DNA from: an uncultured Clostridia bacterium
GTDB taxonomy: Bacteria > Bacillota > Clostridia > Oscillospirales > Oscillospiraceae
DNA length: 64,000 nt
Direction: 5' to 3'
Assembly: GCA_947173485.1 (NCBI GenBank)
Contig: CAMWFH010000005.1
Span: 1 to 64,000 of the forward strand
The position numbers and the translations under genes are program-made. Shown piece after piece: positions 10,993-17,095 of the stretch; positions within the stretch are counted from its first letter, which is position 1; every line of letters starts with the position of its first letter. A model generated the notes under the pieces. It was not told where the DNA came from. It did not search any database and was given only the letters and a program-made list of their open reading frames with translations.

Positions 10993-11231
10993 CGCATATC
11001 GTCTCCTTCTGTGAGGGCGCCGGCGGCGCGCTTCTGCTCCAGACCGGCTGCGTCAACCTTGCCCTCCGTTACAATATATGCCACCACGCTGGCCGCAGAT
11101 ACCACCGCGCCAGCCACCGTGGCGATGATGGTCTCATCCAGGCCGAACACCATCGCCAGCCCCGTGACGACCCCGGCCACTGCTGCCCACAGCTTGCGGC
11201 TGGACAGCTTTCTCTTCCAAACGATGTTCAT
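10989..11231 (-). CDS. Phage holin-like small membrane protein
   Basis: The 80-aa protein has two predicted helices (residues about 12-28 and 31-50) separated by a short DETI turn, a basic N-terminus (MNIVWKRKLSSRK) and a charged C-terminus. Size and topology fit phage holins. It is immediately upstream of the CHAP endolysin and overlaps it by ATGA, the classic holin-endolysin order. The ATG at 11231 has an AAGGAGG site 8 nt upstream; the upstream in-frame start at 11264 does not. Confidence 0.8.
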   Translation of the reverse strand: MNIVWKRKLSSRKLWAAVAGVVTGLAMVFGLDETIIATVAGAVVSAASVVAYIVTEGKVDAAGLEQKRAAGALTEGDDMR

Positions 11232-11244
11232 AGTCGTCTCCTCC

Positions 11245-11532
11245 TTAGACCAAACTCTCCTCATCGTGCGCTGCCTTATTGAGGTGCTTCTCCAGCTTGT
11301 CCAGCGCCTCGGTCACCGGACCATCGCAGTCCAGCTCCTTCAGCCCCCGCAGACAGGCCAGGATGCCGTAGCAGATCAGTGTCTGCTCCTTGCGGATGGC
11401 CCGCAGCTCCTCGTCCTGCTTTTTATTGCGATGGACGAACCGGAGGCACCAAAGCACTCCGCCGCCGATGACCAGCAGCGCCGTCAGCAACTCCGCCAGC
11501 TGGATGATGGTATCCGCATCGATGGTCACCAT
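11245..11532 (-). CDS. Phage lysis-module protein, single membrane helix plus coiled coil
   Basis: The 95-aa protein has one N-terminal helix (about residues 10-31, LLTALLVIGGGVLWCLRFV) and a charged, probably coiled-coil tail. Its layout resembles XhlA/XhlB-type haemolysin-like lysis accessories of Gram-positive phages, though I see no diagnostic motif. It ends 13 bp before the holin start, so it is the first gene of the four-gene lysis cassette 11532-9911. The type I toxin-antitoxin-like unit lies just upstream. Confidence 0.65.
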   Translation of the reverse strand: MVTIDADTIIQLAELLTALLVIGGGVLWCLRFVHRNKKQDEELRAIRKEQTLICYGILACLRGLKELDCDGPVTEALDKLEKHLNKAAHDEESLV

Positions 11533-11561
11533 ATCAGATCACCCCCTCTCCATGGGGGCGT

Positions 11562-11595
11562 AAAAAGCCCCCGCCTTGTCTTGACAAAGCGGGGG
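11562..11595 (-). terminator. Terminator of the predicted toxin mRNA
   Basis: On the minus strand a stem of CCCCCGC with GCGGGGG, extended inward by TTGTC/GACAA, is followed by CTTTTT. The -35 box of the opposing antisense promoter (11581-11586) is embedded in this hairpin. Confidence 0.8.
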
Positions 11596-11610
11596 TGCCT
11601 CCGGTATAAT
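11581..11610 (+). promoter_or_regulatory. Consensus promoter of the predicted antisense (antitoxin) RNA
   Basis: TTGACA-N18-TATAAT, both hexamers perfect. It fires rightward against the small-peptide gene, with a transcription start expected near 11617. Confidence 0.8.
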
Positions 11611-11685
11611 GGGACTAGAGAGGGCGGTCAGCCCGAACATATGCTAAGAGGAGACCCAGTTAGCCGCTCGGTAGCCGCCGGGCGG

Positions 11686-11766
11686 CTAACACGCTGCTGG
11701 GGCTAAGTAGACCGCTATCGCAAGGATAACGAGGAAGCAAACCAGAAGTTTGAACTTCCGCCCCAT
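11686..11766 (-). CDS. 26-residue hydrophobic peptide, candidate type I toxin
   Basis: The peptide opens MGRKFKLLVC, continues as one hydrophobic helix rich in Leu/Val/Ile, and ends YLAPAAC. This basic-N-terminus single-helix layout is typical of type I membrane toxins. Translation would use AAGGGGGTG, which pairs over nine positions with the anti-Shine-Dalgarno (one G-U), 5 nt before the ATG. That site is locked in a hairpin in the leader. A perfect promoter lies upstream and a strong terminator downstream, giving an mRNA of about 280 nt. The sequence does not match toxin families I can recall (Fst, TxpA/BsrG, Ldr, Ibs, Hol_Tox), so it may be new. The gene is too short for routine gene calling. 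Confidence 0.7.
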   Translation of the reverse strand: MGRKFKLLVCFLVILAIAVYLAPAAC

Positions 11767-11770
11767 AGCT

Positions 11771-11795
11771 CCACCCCCTTTCATCAAGGGAGTGG
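11771..11795 (-). promoter_or_regulatory. Leader hairpin sequestering the toxin Shine-Dalgarno
   Basis: In the minus-strand mRNA CCACTCCCTT pairs with AAGGGGGTGG across a 5-nt loop (one mismatch). This hides the entire ribosome site of the 26-residue peptide. Such sequestration is a standard feature of type I toxin mRNAs. Confidence 0.7.
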
Positions 11796-11823
11796 CTGAC
11801 CGCCTTCTACCGGCATCCTTTCA

Positions 11824-11841
11824 TGCCTCCCACCGGAGGCA
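11824..11841 (-). promoter_or_regulatory. 5'-end stem-loop of the predicted toxin mRNA
   Basis: TGCCTCC pairs with GGAGGCA across CACC/GGTG, exactly where the toxin transcript should begin. A second small stem (GGCAT/ATGCC, about 11813-11828 in alternative pairing) follows. These could stabilise the mRNA or compete with the sequestering hairpin. Confidence 0.5.
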
Positions 11842-11846
11842 GGCCC

Positions 11847-11876
11847 ATTATACCATCATTTCCTGCGCTTTGTCAA
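11847..11876 (-). promoter_or_regulatory. Consensus promoter of the predicted toxin mRNA
   Basis: On the minus strand TTGACA-N18-TATAAT, both hexamers perfect. It shares TTGACAAAGCG and GGTATAATGGG with the opposing antisense promoter, so the two form imperfect inverted repeats around the unit. Confidence 0.8.
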
Positions 11877-11881
11877 TTTTC

Positions 11882-11906
11882 GCCGTCCCTCTTGGGGCGG
11901 CCTTTT
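11882..11906 (+). terminator. Candidate terminator of the antisense RNA
   Basis: GCCGTCCC-TCTT-GGGGCGGC (8 bp with one G-U) is followed by CTTTT. The tail overlaps the stop codon of the minus-strand XkdX-like gene. Confidence 0.6.
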
Positions 11907-12030
11907 ACTTGCTCCCCAAGATCTCCTCCGCCTGGGCCCGGGTCAGCCGACCGGCGGCCAGGAGGGCCCGGATGCGCTCCGCGCTCCACAGCCGGGGATA
12001 GTACCGCTTCGCCAGCTCGTATACGCTCAT
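11905..12030 (-). CDS. XkdX-family phage protein
   Basis: This 41-aa protein reads MSVYELAKRYYPRLWSAERI and then a short helix ending AQAEEILGSK. That is the XkdX pattern (an aromatic/basic helix, an Arg-rich middle, and a TRAQAEEI-like end), a small protein found just after tail genes in PBSX-like prophages. It is overlapped at its start (ATGA) by the upstream tail-associated gene. It marks the region as the 3' end of a prophage late operon. It is too short for standard gene calls. Confidence 0.75.
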   Translation of the reverse strand: MSVYELAKRYYPRLWSAERIRALLAAGRLTRAQAEEILGSK

Positions 12031-12311
12031 AAGCTCACCCCCGTTATCGCCGCCAGATAATCCACGTCTGCCCGCAGCCGCTCCGTCTCGCTGGGCGCTT
12101 CCTCCACAGCGGGCCGCTCCCTGGGCGTCACGCCCACCAGGGCCCCGTCCCGGAGCTCCAGGTCGCAGTAGCCGCCGCTGGCCCAGACCGCCTGCTCCAG
12201 CGCCTCCGGCACGGCCACCCAGCCCTCCAGCCAGCACGCCTCCCGGTGGCTCTGGCACTGCAAGCCGTGGCCGCCGTCCTCCCGGGCCGCCGTCTCGATG
12301 ATCGTCAGCAT
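12027..12311 (-). CDS. Small phage tail-associated protein preceding XkdX
   Basis: The 94-aa protein starts MLTIIETAAREDGG and ends ETERLRADVDYLAAITGVSL. A helical ERLRADVDYLAAITGV-type end followed by a translationally coupled XkdX gene is a common arrangement at the end of Clostridia prophage tail operons. A GGAAAGG site lies upstream of the ATG at 12311. No tail fibre gene is present upstream, so this is a remnant. The exact role is unknown. Confidence 0.65.
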   Translation of the reverse strand: MLTIIETAAREDGGHGLQCQSHREACWLEGWVAVPEALEQAVWASGGYCDLELRDGALVGVTPRERPAVEEAPSETERLRADVDYLAAITGVSL

Positions 12312-12448
12312 CCTTCCACATCCTTTCCCGCCCTTTTTTCGGGCAGATCTCTGTTTTTTAGGCTGCCGCCTATACTGTACCCCCGCTTTTGCCCAAAAGT
12401 TGCACGGCAGTGTGCAAGCCTTTTTGGAGGACGCCATCTGAGCCGGTC

Positions 12449-12479
12449 AAAAAGAGGGAGGGGACAGCCGTCCCCTCCC
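12449..12479 (-). terminator. Second terminator of the polyferredoxin gene
   Basis: GGGAGGGGAC pairs with GTCCCCTCCC across AGCC (10 bp). On the minus strand it is followed by a U-tract (from 12449-12455). Confidence 0.75.
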
Positions 12480-12488
12480 CGATAAAGA

Positions 12489-12514
12489 ACGCCCTCCCGC
12501 AACCGGGAGGGCGT
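12489..12514 (-). terminator. First terminator of the polyferredoxin gene
   Basis: ACGCCCTCCCG pairs with CGGGAGGGCGT around a 4-nt loop, followed on the minus strand by TCTTTATC. It makes a tandem pair with 12449-12479. Confidence 0.8.
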
Positions 12515-12524
12515 CGCGCGCTGT

Positions 12525-12908
12525 TTACTTCTCCTCCACAGAGAGGATCTCCATCGGACAAGCCTTGGCGCAGATGCCGCAGGCGATGCACTTGCTGGCC
12601 TTGCCGTTGGCCAGCACCATGACCTTCATGGGGCACGCCTCCACGCACTTGCCGCAGCCTACGCATTTCTTCTTGTCGATCATGTACACGCCCTTGGCGT
12701 TTTGGCTGATCGCCCCCTCGGGGCAGGTCCTGGCGCACTTGCCGCACATAAGGCAGGTCATCACCTTGGGCGTGCCGTCGGGCTTCGCGCCGATCTGGAT
12801 ACAGCTGAGCGCCACATCGGCGGTCTTGTAGAAGGCCTGGGAGCAGGCCAGGGCGCAGGACAGGCACGCCTTGCAGGGGTCTGTCTTACTGACTGCTAAC
12901 TTTTTCAT
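12525..12908 (-). CDS. Polyferredoxin with four [4Fe-4S] motifs
   Basis: The 127-aa protein carries four CxxCxxCxxxC-type clusters: CKACLSCALAC, CLMCGKCARTC, CVGCGKCVEAC and CIACGICAKAC. The arrangement resembles the electron-transfer subunits CooF/HycB/DmsB, which carry electrons between a redox enzyme and a partner in the cytoplasm. No dedicated oxidoreductase is adjacent, so the partner is unknown. A GGAGGG site lies 6 nt before the ATG. It has its own promoter and two terminators, so it is a single-gene unit. Confidence 0.9.
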   Translation of the reverse strand: MKKLAVSKTDPCKACLSCALACSQAFYKTADVALSCIQIGAKPDGTPKVMTCLMCGKCARTCPEGAISQNAKGVYMIDKKKCVGCGKCVEACPMKVMVLANGKASKCIACGICAKACPMEILSVEEK

Positions 12909-12941
12909 GGGGAACCCTCCAGTACCATAATATGTTCTCTT

Positions 12942-12970
12942 ATCATACCAGATATATCATGAAAAAGCAA
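12942..12970 (-). promoter_or_regulatory. Promoter of the polyferredoxin gene
   Basis: On the minus strand TTGCTT-N17-TATGAT, about 35 bp upstream of the start. Confidence 0.6.
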
Positions 12971-13042
12971 AGGGAAGATCTTCATTTTCGACTTCTTTTT
13001 TTGCCTCCTTGGGCGGCCCCGCCCCGCCCTTGCTCTGGGGCC

Positions 13043-13705
13043 CTATTCGATCTCCCAGACGAAGCAGGCCGTATCGCTCAGGTCGATGTCGTCCGGCTCG
13101 ATCTCCGGTGCGCAGGTCTTGGCCGCCGCCATCATGGGCATGACGCAGTCCTCCATCGCGTAGCGGGTCTGGGACACGAGGCGCAGCTCGCTCCAGTCGT
13201 AATTGATGCGCAGCAGCTCCCCCAGCTCGACACCGGAGGCGCGGCAGAGGACCGCCGCCTTTTCCCGGGCGTTGGCTGCCGCGCTGGCCAGCAGTTCCTC
13301 CCGGACCTTGGCCGGGTCCTTCACCGTGAAGGCGATATGCAGCTCCGCCTTTGCGCCGCTGCCCGCGATGGCGGAAAGAACGGCGGCCAGCCGCCCGGCG
13401 GTGAGGTCGAAGGCCAGCTTTAGGCGGTAGGCGCAGACATACCCGGTGAACTGCCGCCGGAAGCCCCCCTGGGGATCTGTGATGGTCTCATACTGGGTGT
13501 TCACATTGAAGCTGGTGGTCTTGAGGTCGCTTTTCGCAAAGCCTGCCTGGACCGCGGCCTCCTCCAGCAGGCCGATCCGCCGGGCCGCCTCCTCCATGGC
13601 CCGCTCATACGCCATATCCTCCGCAGAGATGGACAGTGTCAGGATGATGTAGTCCGGTTTAGCCGAGACGCTGCCGGTGCCCTTTACCGTGATGGTCCTT
13701 GTCAT
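13043..13705 (-). CDS. SIMPL-domain protein (DUF541/YggE family)
   Basis: The 220-aa protein begins MTRTITVKGTGSVSAKPDY, the hallmark of the SIMPL/DUF541 family. It continues with ISAEDMAYERAMEEA, GYVCAYRLKLAF and ARAKAAVL-type segments (ANAREKAAVLCRASGVELG). Family members form oligomeric assemblies, and their biochemical role is unsettled; YggE is linked to oxidative stress. No signal peptide is visible with this start, unlike many homologues. The frame extends to 13822, but AAGGAGG lies 9 nt before the ATG at 13705. Confidence 0.88.
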   Translation of the reverse strand: MTRTITVKGTGSVSAKPDYIILTLSISAEDMAYERAMEEAARRIGLLEEAAVQAGFAKSDLKTTSFNVNTQYETITDPQGGFRRQFTGYVCAYRLKLAFDLTAGRLAAVLSAIAGSGAKAELHIAFTVKDPAKVREELLASAAANAREKAAVLCRASGVELGELLRINYDWSELRLVSQTRYAMEDCVMPMMAAAKTCAPEIEPDDIDLSDTACFVWEIE

Positions 13706-14054
13706 GGTCCGTATCCTCCTTAAGATCGTATCCGTCGATTTGTGTGTGCTGCCTCCCAGTGCATATCCTAGTATCCCACGATATCCATCGGATGTGGTCG
13801 CCAGGCAGGCGACAATATCCAAAAGCCCGCCAGCCCCGCAGCTCCTTCCGCGGCTGCATCAGGAGCTTCTCGTGGGTAGGAAGCCGGGATCGCATATCCA
13901 GTATAGCAGATATTCCGGCTTTTGTTTATCTTTTTTCATGATCTGTTTGTGTATGGCCGCCTCCAAAAAACTTCCAGCGGCGCGTGTGGATAGAATGGTC
14001 ACGCCTGCTAACAATAGTCCTGCATACCAAAACTGTCAAAAGGATGGTTGATAG
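13706..14054. other. Divergent intergenic region between the SIMPL gene and spoVT
   Basis: 349 bp with no convincing gene. A minus-strand extended -10 (TGC-TATACT, 13900-13908) could start a leader of about 190 nt for the SIMPL gene. An open minus-strand frame over 13659-13895 has no ribosome site and looks accidental. I could not resolve a sigma-G or sigma-A promoter for spoVT with confidence. Confidence 0.5.
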
Positions 14055-14597
14055 ATGAAAGCAACAGGTATCGTGCGTCGAATCGACGATCTGGGGCGGG
14101 TGGTGATCCCCAAAGAGATCCGCAGGACCATGCGCATCCGCGAGGGTGACCCTCTGGAGATCTACACCAGCAGGGACGGCGAGGTCATTTTCAAGAAGTA
14201 TTCCCTGATGGGGGGACTGGACGATTTTGCCATGCGTTTCTGCGAGACCTTGAGCCGGTCCACCGGCTCCGTGGCCGCGGTGACAGACCGGGACAGCGTC
14301 ATCGCCGTGGCCGGCGGCGGCAAGCGGGAACTGCTGGGCAAGGCCATCAGTCCCGAGCTGGAGCAGATCATGGAGGACCGGAAGATCTACCAGCAGGTGT
14401 CTGGAGAGAAGACGGTCCCGGTCACGGAGGGCGGGGAGAAGTTCCGGGCCACCGTGGCGGCTCCCATCATCTCCGAGGGGGATGCCTTGGGGCTGGTCCT
14501 CTTCGTGACGGAGGATGAGAACGCCGTCACAGGGGAGACGGAGTACAAGCTGGCCCAGACCATCGCGGCCTTTCTTGGCAAGCACATGGAGAGCTGA
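14055..14597 (+). CDS. spoVT: Stage V sporulation protein T (AbrB-family regulator)
   Basis: The 180-aa protein has the N-terminal swapped-hairpin AbrB/MazE DNA-binding domain (GIVRRIDDLGRVVIPKEIRR, residues 5-24). A C-terminal GAF-like domain holds AAVTDRDSVIAVAGGGKRE and LGLVLFVTEDE. In Bacillus SpoVT fine-tunes sigma-G forespore genes. Its presence is direct evidence that the organism belongs to a spore-forming lineage. A weak AAGGATGG site lies upstream. It is monocistronic, closed by a 20-bp perfect hairpin. Confidence 0.95.
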   Translation: MKATGIVRRIDDLGRVVIPKEIRRTMRIREGDPLEIYTSRDGEVIFKKYSLMGGLDDFAMRFCETLSRSTGSVAAVTDRDSVIAVAGGGKRELLGKAISPELEQIMEDRKIYQQVSGEKTVPVTEGGEKFRATVAAPIISEGDALGLVLFVTEDENAVTGETEYKLAQTIAAFLGKHMES

Positions 14598-14602
14598 GAG
14601 CC

Positions 14603-14647
14603 AACGTTAAGGAGCCGGAAGCTGTCTGCTTCCGGCTCCTTAACGTT
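14603..14647. terminator. 20-bp perfect hairpin between convergent genes
   Basis: AACGTTAAGGAGCCGGAAGC is repeated in exact inverted form around a TGTCT loop, between spoVT and the PTS-like gene. No U-tract follows on either strand. Confidence 0.7.
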
Positions 14648-14671
14648 ATCGAAAAGGGCAGTCTGATAGGC

Positions 14672-15748
14672 TCAGGGCAGCACTAGGTCGCCCTCCCCGA
14701 TCCAGCCGATCTTCCGCAAAACGGTGCAGAAGACCCAGGAGAGGACGGCGGGCAGGATGAAGCAGACCAGGAGCAGACCGATCCAGTGGAAGGCGGTGGG
14801 GCTCACCGCCGCCGCGCCCACTTTAGCCACGGCGTTCTCACTGGGGGCCAGCCAGCCGGTCCAGATGCCGATCTGCCCGCACAGGCCGCAGGTCCCCATG
14901 CCGGCGTTCACCGGGTCGCCGTTCATCTCCAGACGGAAGAGGCAGGTGGCGATCGGGCCGGTGATGGCGGAGGCCAGGGTGGGGGGGATCCAGATCCGGG
15001 GGTTCCTGACGATGTTAGGCATTTGCAGCATGGAGGTGCCCAGGCCCTGGCTCACCAGGCCGCCCCAGCGGTTCTCCCGGAAACTCATGACGGCGAAGCC
15101 CACCATCTGGGCGCAGCACCCCGCCACAGCGGCCCCGCCGGCCAGCCCCGCCAGGCCCAGGGTGTGGCAGATGGCGGCGGAGGAGATGGGCAGGGTCAGG
15201 GCCACGCCCACCAGGACGGAGACGGCGATGCCCATCCAGAAGGGCTGGAGCAGGGTGGTCTGGTTGATCAAGGTGCCGAAGGCGTTGGCCGCGGCGCCGA
15301 TGGGCGGGGCGATCAGATAGGACAGGGCCACGCCGGTGAAGATGGTGACGGCGGGAGTGACCAGGATGTCGATCTTGGTCTCCTTGGATACCGCCTTGCC
15401 CACCTCGGCGGCGATGATGGCCAGGAACAGCACCGCCAACGGTCCGCCGGCTCCGCCCATGGCGTTGGCCGCCTGGCCCACCGCCGCCAGGGAGAAGAGG
15501 ACCAGGGGCGGGGCCTGGAGGGCGTAGCCGATGGCGATAGCCATAGCCGGGGCGGACATGGCGGAGGCGAAGCCGCCCATCTCCACCAGGAAGTCCAGGT
15601 GCAGCTGTTGGCCGAGGGTCTTGATGATGGTGCCGATCAGCAGGGAGCAGAACAGGCCCTGGGCCATGGCCCCCAGGGCGTCGATGCCGTAGCGCTTGGC
15701 GGAGATCTCGATGTTTTTCCGTTTCAGAAATGCCTTGCAGCGTTCCAT
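14672..15748 (-). CDS. PTS_EIIC_2-type membrane permease
   Basis: The 358-aa protein has eight to ten hydrophobic segments. It carries the PTS_EIIC_2 features YGIDALGAMAQGLFCSLLIGTI near the N-terminus, AIGYALQAPPLVLFSL, and conserved GDPVNAGMGTCGLCGQIG in the last third. It resembles sugar-PTS IIC channels but lacks fused or neighbouring IIA/IIB components, so substrate and energising partner are unknown. AAGGG lies 8 nt before the ATG at 15748 (MERCKAF); the in-frame ATG five codons earlier has no ribosome site. Confidence 0.85.
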   Translation of the reverse strand: MERCKAFLKRKNIEISAKRYGIDALGAMAQGLFCSLLIGTIIKTLGQQLHLDFLVEMGGFASAMSAPAMAIAIGYALQAPPLVLFSLAAVGQAANAMGGAGGPLAVLFLAIIAAEVGKAVSKETKIDILVTPAVTIFTGVALSYLIAPPIGAAANAFGTLINQTTLLQPFWMGIAVSVLVGVALTLPISSAAICHTLGLAGLAGGAAVAGCCAQMVGFAVMSFRENRWGGLVSQGLGTSMLQMPNIVRNPRIWIPPTLASAITGPIATCLFRLEMNGDPVNAGMGTCGLCGQIGIWTGWLAPSENAVAKVGAAAVSPTAFHWIGLLLVCFILPAVLSWVFCTVLRKIGWIGEGDLVLP

Positions 15749-15841
15749 GACAGATCCCTTCATTTTTGGCTTGTATGGGCCGCCGGAGCGGCGCAGAGTC
15801 GGGGAGGAGCTGTATATGAACCGGCCGATAGGGCCGGAGCC

Positions 15842-15870
15842 TTGACACCGGGGGTTCCATCGGGTACAAT
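15842..15870 (+). promoter_or_regulatory. Promoter P1 of the desulfhydrase gene
   Basis: TTGACA-N17-TACAAT, giving a leader of about 130 nt. Confidence 0.65.
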
Positions 15871-15914
15871 AGCAGGGATATGTTTGGTGAAAGTGTACCA
15901 GAGATCGACCGAAC

Positions 15915-15923
15915 TTGCTATAC
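15915..15923 (+). promoter_or_regulatory. Possible second promoter (extended -10) of the desulfhydrase gene
   Basis: TG-C-TATACT, without a good -35, about 85 bp upstream of the start. Confidence 0.4.
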
Positions 15924-16008
15924 TATATATGTCCAAAAAGATGGAGAGACTTCCCGAAACTATTGCAAAAACCTACAAATTCTGCCATACAAGAACAGGA
16001 GGAGCACT

Positions 16009-16977
16009 ATGAGATCCGTCATCGACTTTCCCAACCTGCCCCTGGGCCTGCTGCCCACCCCGCTCTACCGGCTGGAGGCGCTGAGCGGAAGCCTTGACCG
16101 GGAGATCTACATCAAGCGGGACGATATGACCGGCGTGGCCCTGGGGGGCAACAAGGTCCGCAAGCTGGAGTTCCTGCTGGCGGACGCCCAGGCCCAGGGG
16201 GCCGATGTGGTCCTCACCGCCGGCGGGCCCCAGTCCAATCACGCCATGCTCACCGCCGCCTGCGCCGCCCGGCTGGGGATGAAGGCCATCCTGGTGCTGA
16301 AAAAGCGGGGCGTCCTCACCGGCGGCAACTTGATCTTAGACGATATCTTCGGCGCGGAGGTCCGGTTCGTGGACACCGACAGCTACGATGATGTCTACGC
16401 GGAGATCCACCGCCTGATGGATGCCCTGCGGGGGGAAGGGCGGACGCCCTACTTCATCCCTGTAGGCGGCTCGGTGCCCCTGGGGTGCCTGGGCTATGTC
16501 AACTGCGCCAAGGAGATCGCCGGCCAGGCGGAGGCTCTGGGCGTCACCTTCGATGCCATCGTCAGCGCCGCCGGGTCTGGCGGCACCTATGCCGGGCTGA
16601 CCCTGGGGGCGAAGCTGTTCCTGCCGGGGACGAAGTCCGTGGGCATCGGCGTCTGCGACGACCCCTTCCCGGAGATCGCCCTGGAGCTGATGCAGAAGAC
16701 GGCGGCGCTGCTGGAGAGCGATGTGCCCGTTTCCCCGGAGGATATCCACATCCGCTACCACATCGGTCCTGGCTACGCCCAGCCTAGCCCGGAGGGGAAC
16801 GAGGCGGTCCGCCGCCTGGCCCGGCTGGAGGGGATCCTGGTGGACCCGGTCTACACCGGGAAGGCCCTGGCGGGCTTCTTCCAGCTGCTGGAGGAGGGAT
16901 ACTTCCCCGGAGACGGCCCCATCCTCTTTGTCCATACCGGCGGCGCGGGGGCCCTGTTCGCCGTGGAGATGCCCTAA
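16009..16977 (+). CDS. D-cysteine desulfhydrase / ACC deaminase-like PLP enzyme
   Basis: The 322-aa protein is a fold-type II PLP enzyme. The substrate-entry motif YIKRDDMTG is at residues 34-42, and GGNKVRKLEF holds the PLP Lys at about residue 49. GGPQSNHA follows, then the phosphate-binding AAGSGGTYAGL and the C-terminal [12 protein letters not shown]. Members degrade D-cysteine to pyruvate, H2S and ammonia, or deaminate ACC; D-cysteine desulfhydrase is the likelier role. AGGAGG precedes the ATG at 16009; the open frame upstream is not coding-like. A 3' fragment of this gene is duplicated at 19256-19471. Confidence 0.9.
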   Translation: MRSVIDFPNLPLGLLPTPLYRLEALSGSLDREIYIKRDDMTGVALGGNKVRKLEFLLADAQAQGADVVLTAGGPQSNHAMLTAACAARLGMKAILVLKKRGVLTGGNLILDDIFGAEVRFVDTDSYDDVYAEIHRLMDALRGEGRTPYFIPVGGSVPLGCLGYVNCAKEIAGQAEALGVTFDAIVSAAGSGGTYAGLTLGAKLFLPGTKSVGIGVCDDPFPEIALELMQKTAALLESDVPVSPEDIHIRYHIGPGYAQPSPEGNEAVRRLARLEGILVDPVYTGKALAGFFQLLEEGYFPGDGPILFVHTGGAGALFAVEMP

Positions 16978-17015
16978 GACGGCTCCGCGCCGGCCTGACC
17001 CTTTTTCCATAACGA

Positions 17016-17066
17016 AGCACCCCATCCGTTAGACGTGCCCTGGACCTGTCTAATGGATGGGGTGCT
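17016..17066. terminator. 19-bp hairpin between convergent genes
   Basis: The 19-nt arms 17016-17034 and 17048-17066 pair completely except for one G-T, around a 13-nt loop. It separates the desulfhydrase gene from the minus-strand GH13 gene. No U-tract is visible. Confidence 0.7.
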
Positions 17067-17095
17067 GTTCAAAGACCTGCCGGAGACGCCGCGGC

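Larger units (their letters stand above)
11617..11906 (+). ncRNA. Predicted antisense RNA antitoxin of a type I toxin-antitoxin locus
   Basis: This RNA would start at the perfect promoter 11581-11610. It would end at a hairpin with a TTTT tail (11882-11906), or earlier by processing. It is fully complementary to the predicted toxin mRNA, including the peptide reading frame (11686-11766), its ribosome site and 5' leader. A 9-bp stem (GTTAGCCGC at 11659-11667 with GCGGCTAAC at 11682-11690) presents a loop suited to kissing interactions. No convincing protein is encoded on this strand. Boundaries are predicted, not observed. Confidence 0.6.

Noticed and set aside
11750..12001. Plus-strand 83-codon frame across the toxin leader and XkdX region
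   Set aside because: Begins at a TTG without a ribosome site and crosses the antisense terminator; overlaps better-supported minus-strand genes.
13659..13895. Minus-strand 78-codon open frame overlapping the SIMPL gene start
   Set aside because: No ribosome site, overlaps the accepted start, and composition is not protein-like.
13926..14585. Minus-strand 219-codon frame opposite spoVT
   Set aside because: Shadow of the clear SpoVT reading frame; no start signal.
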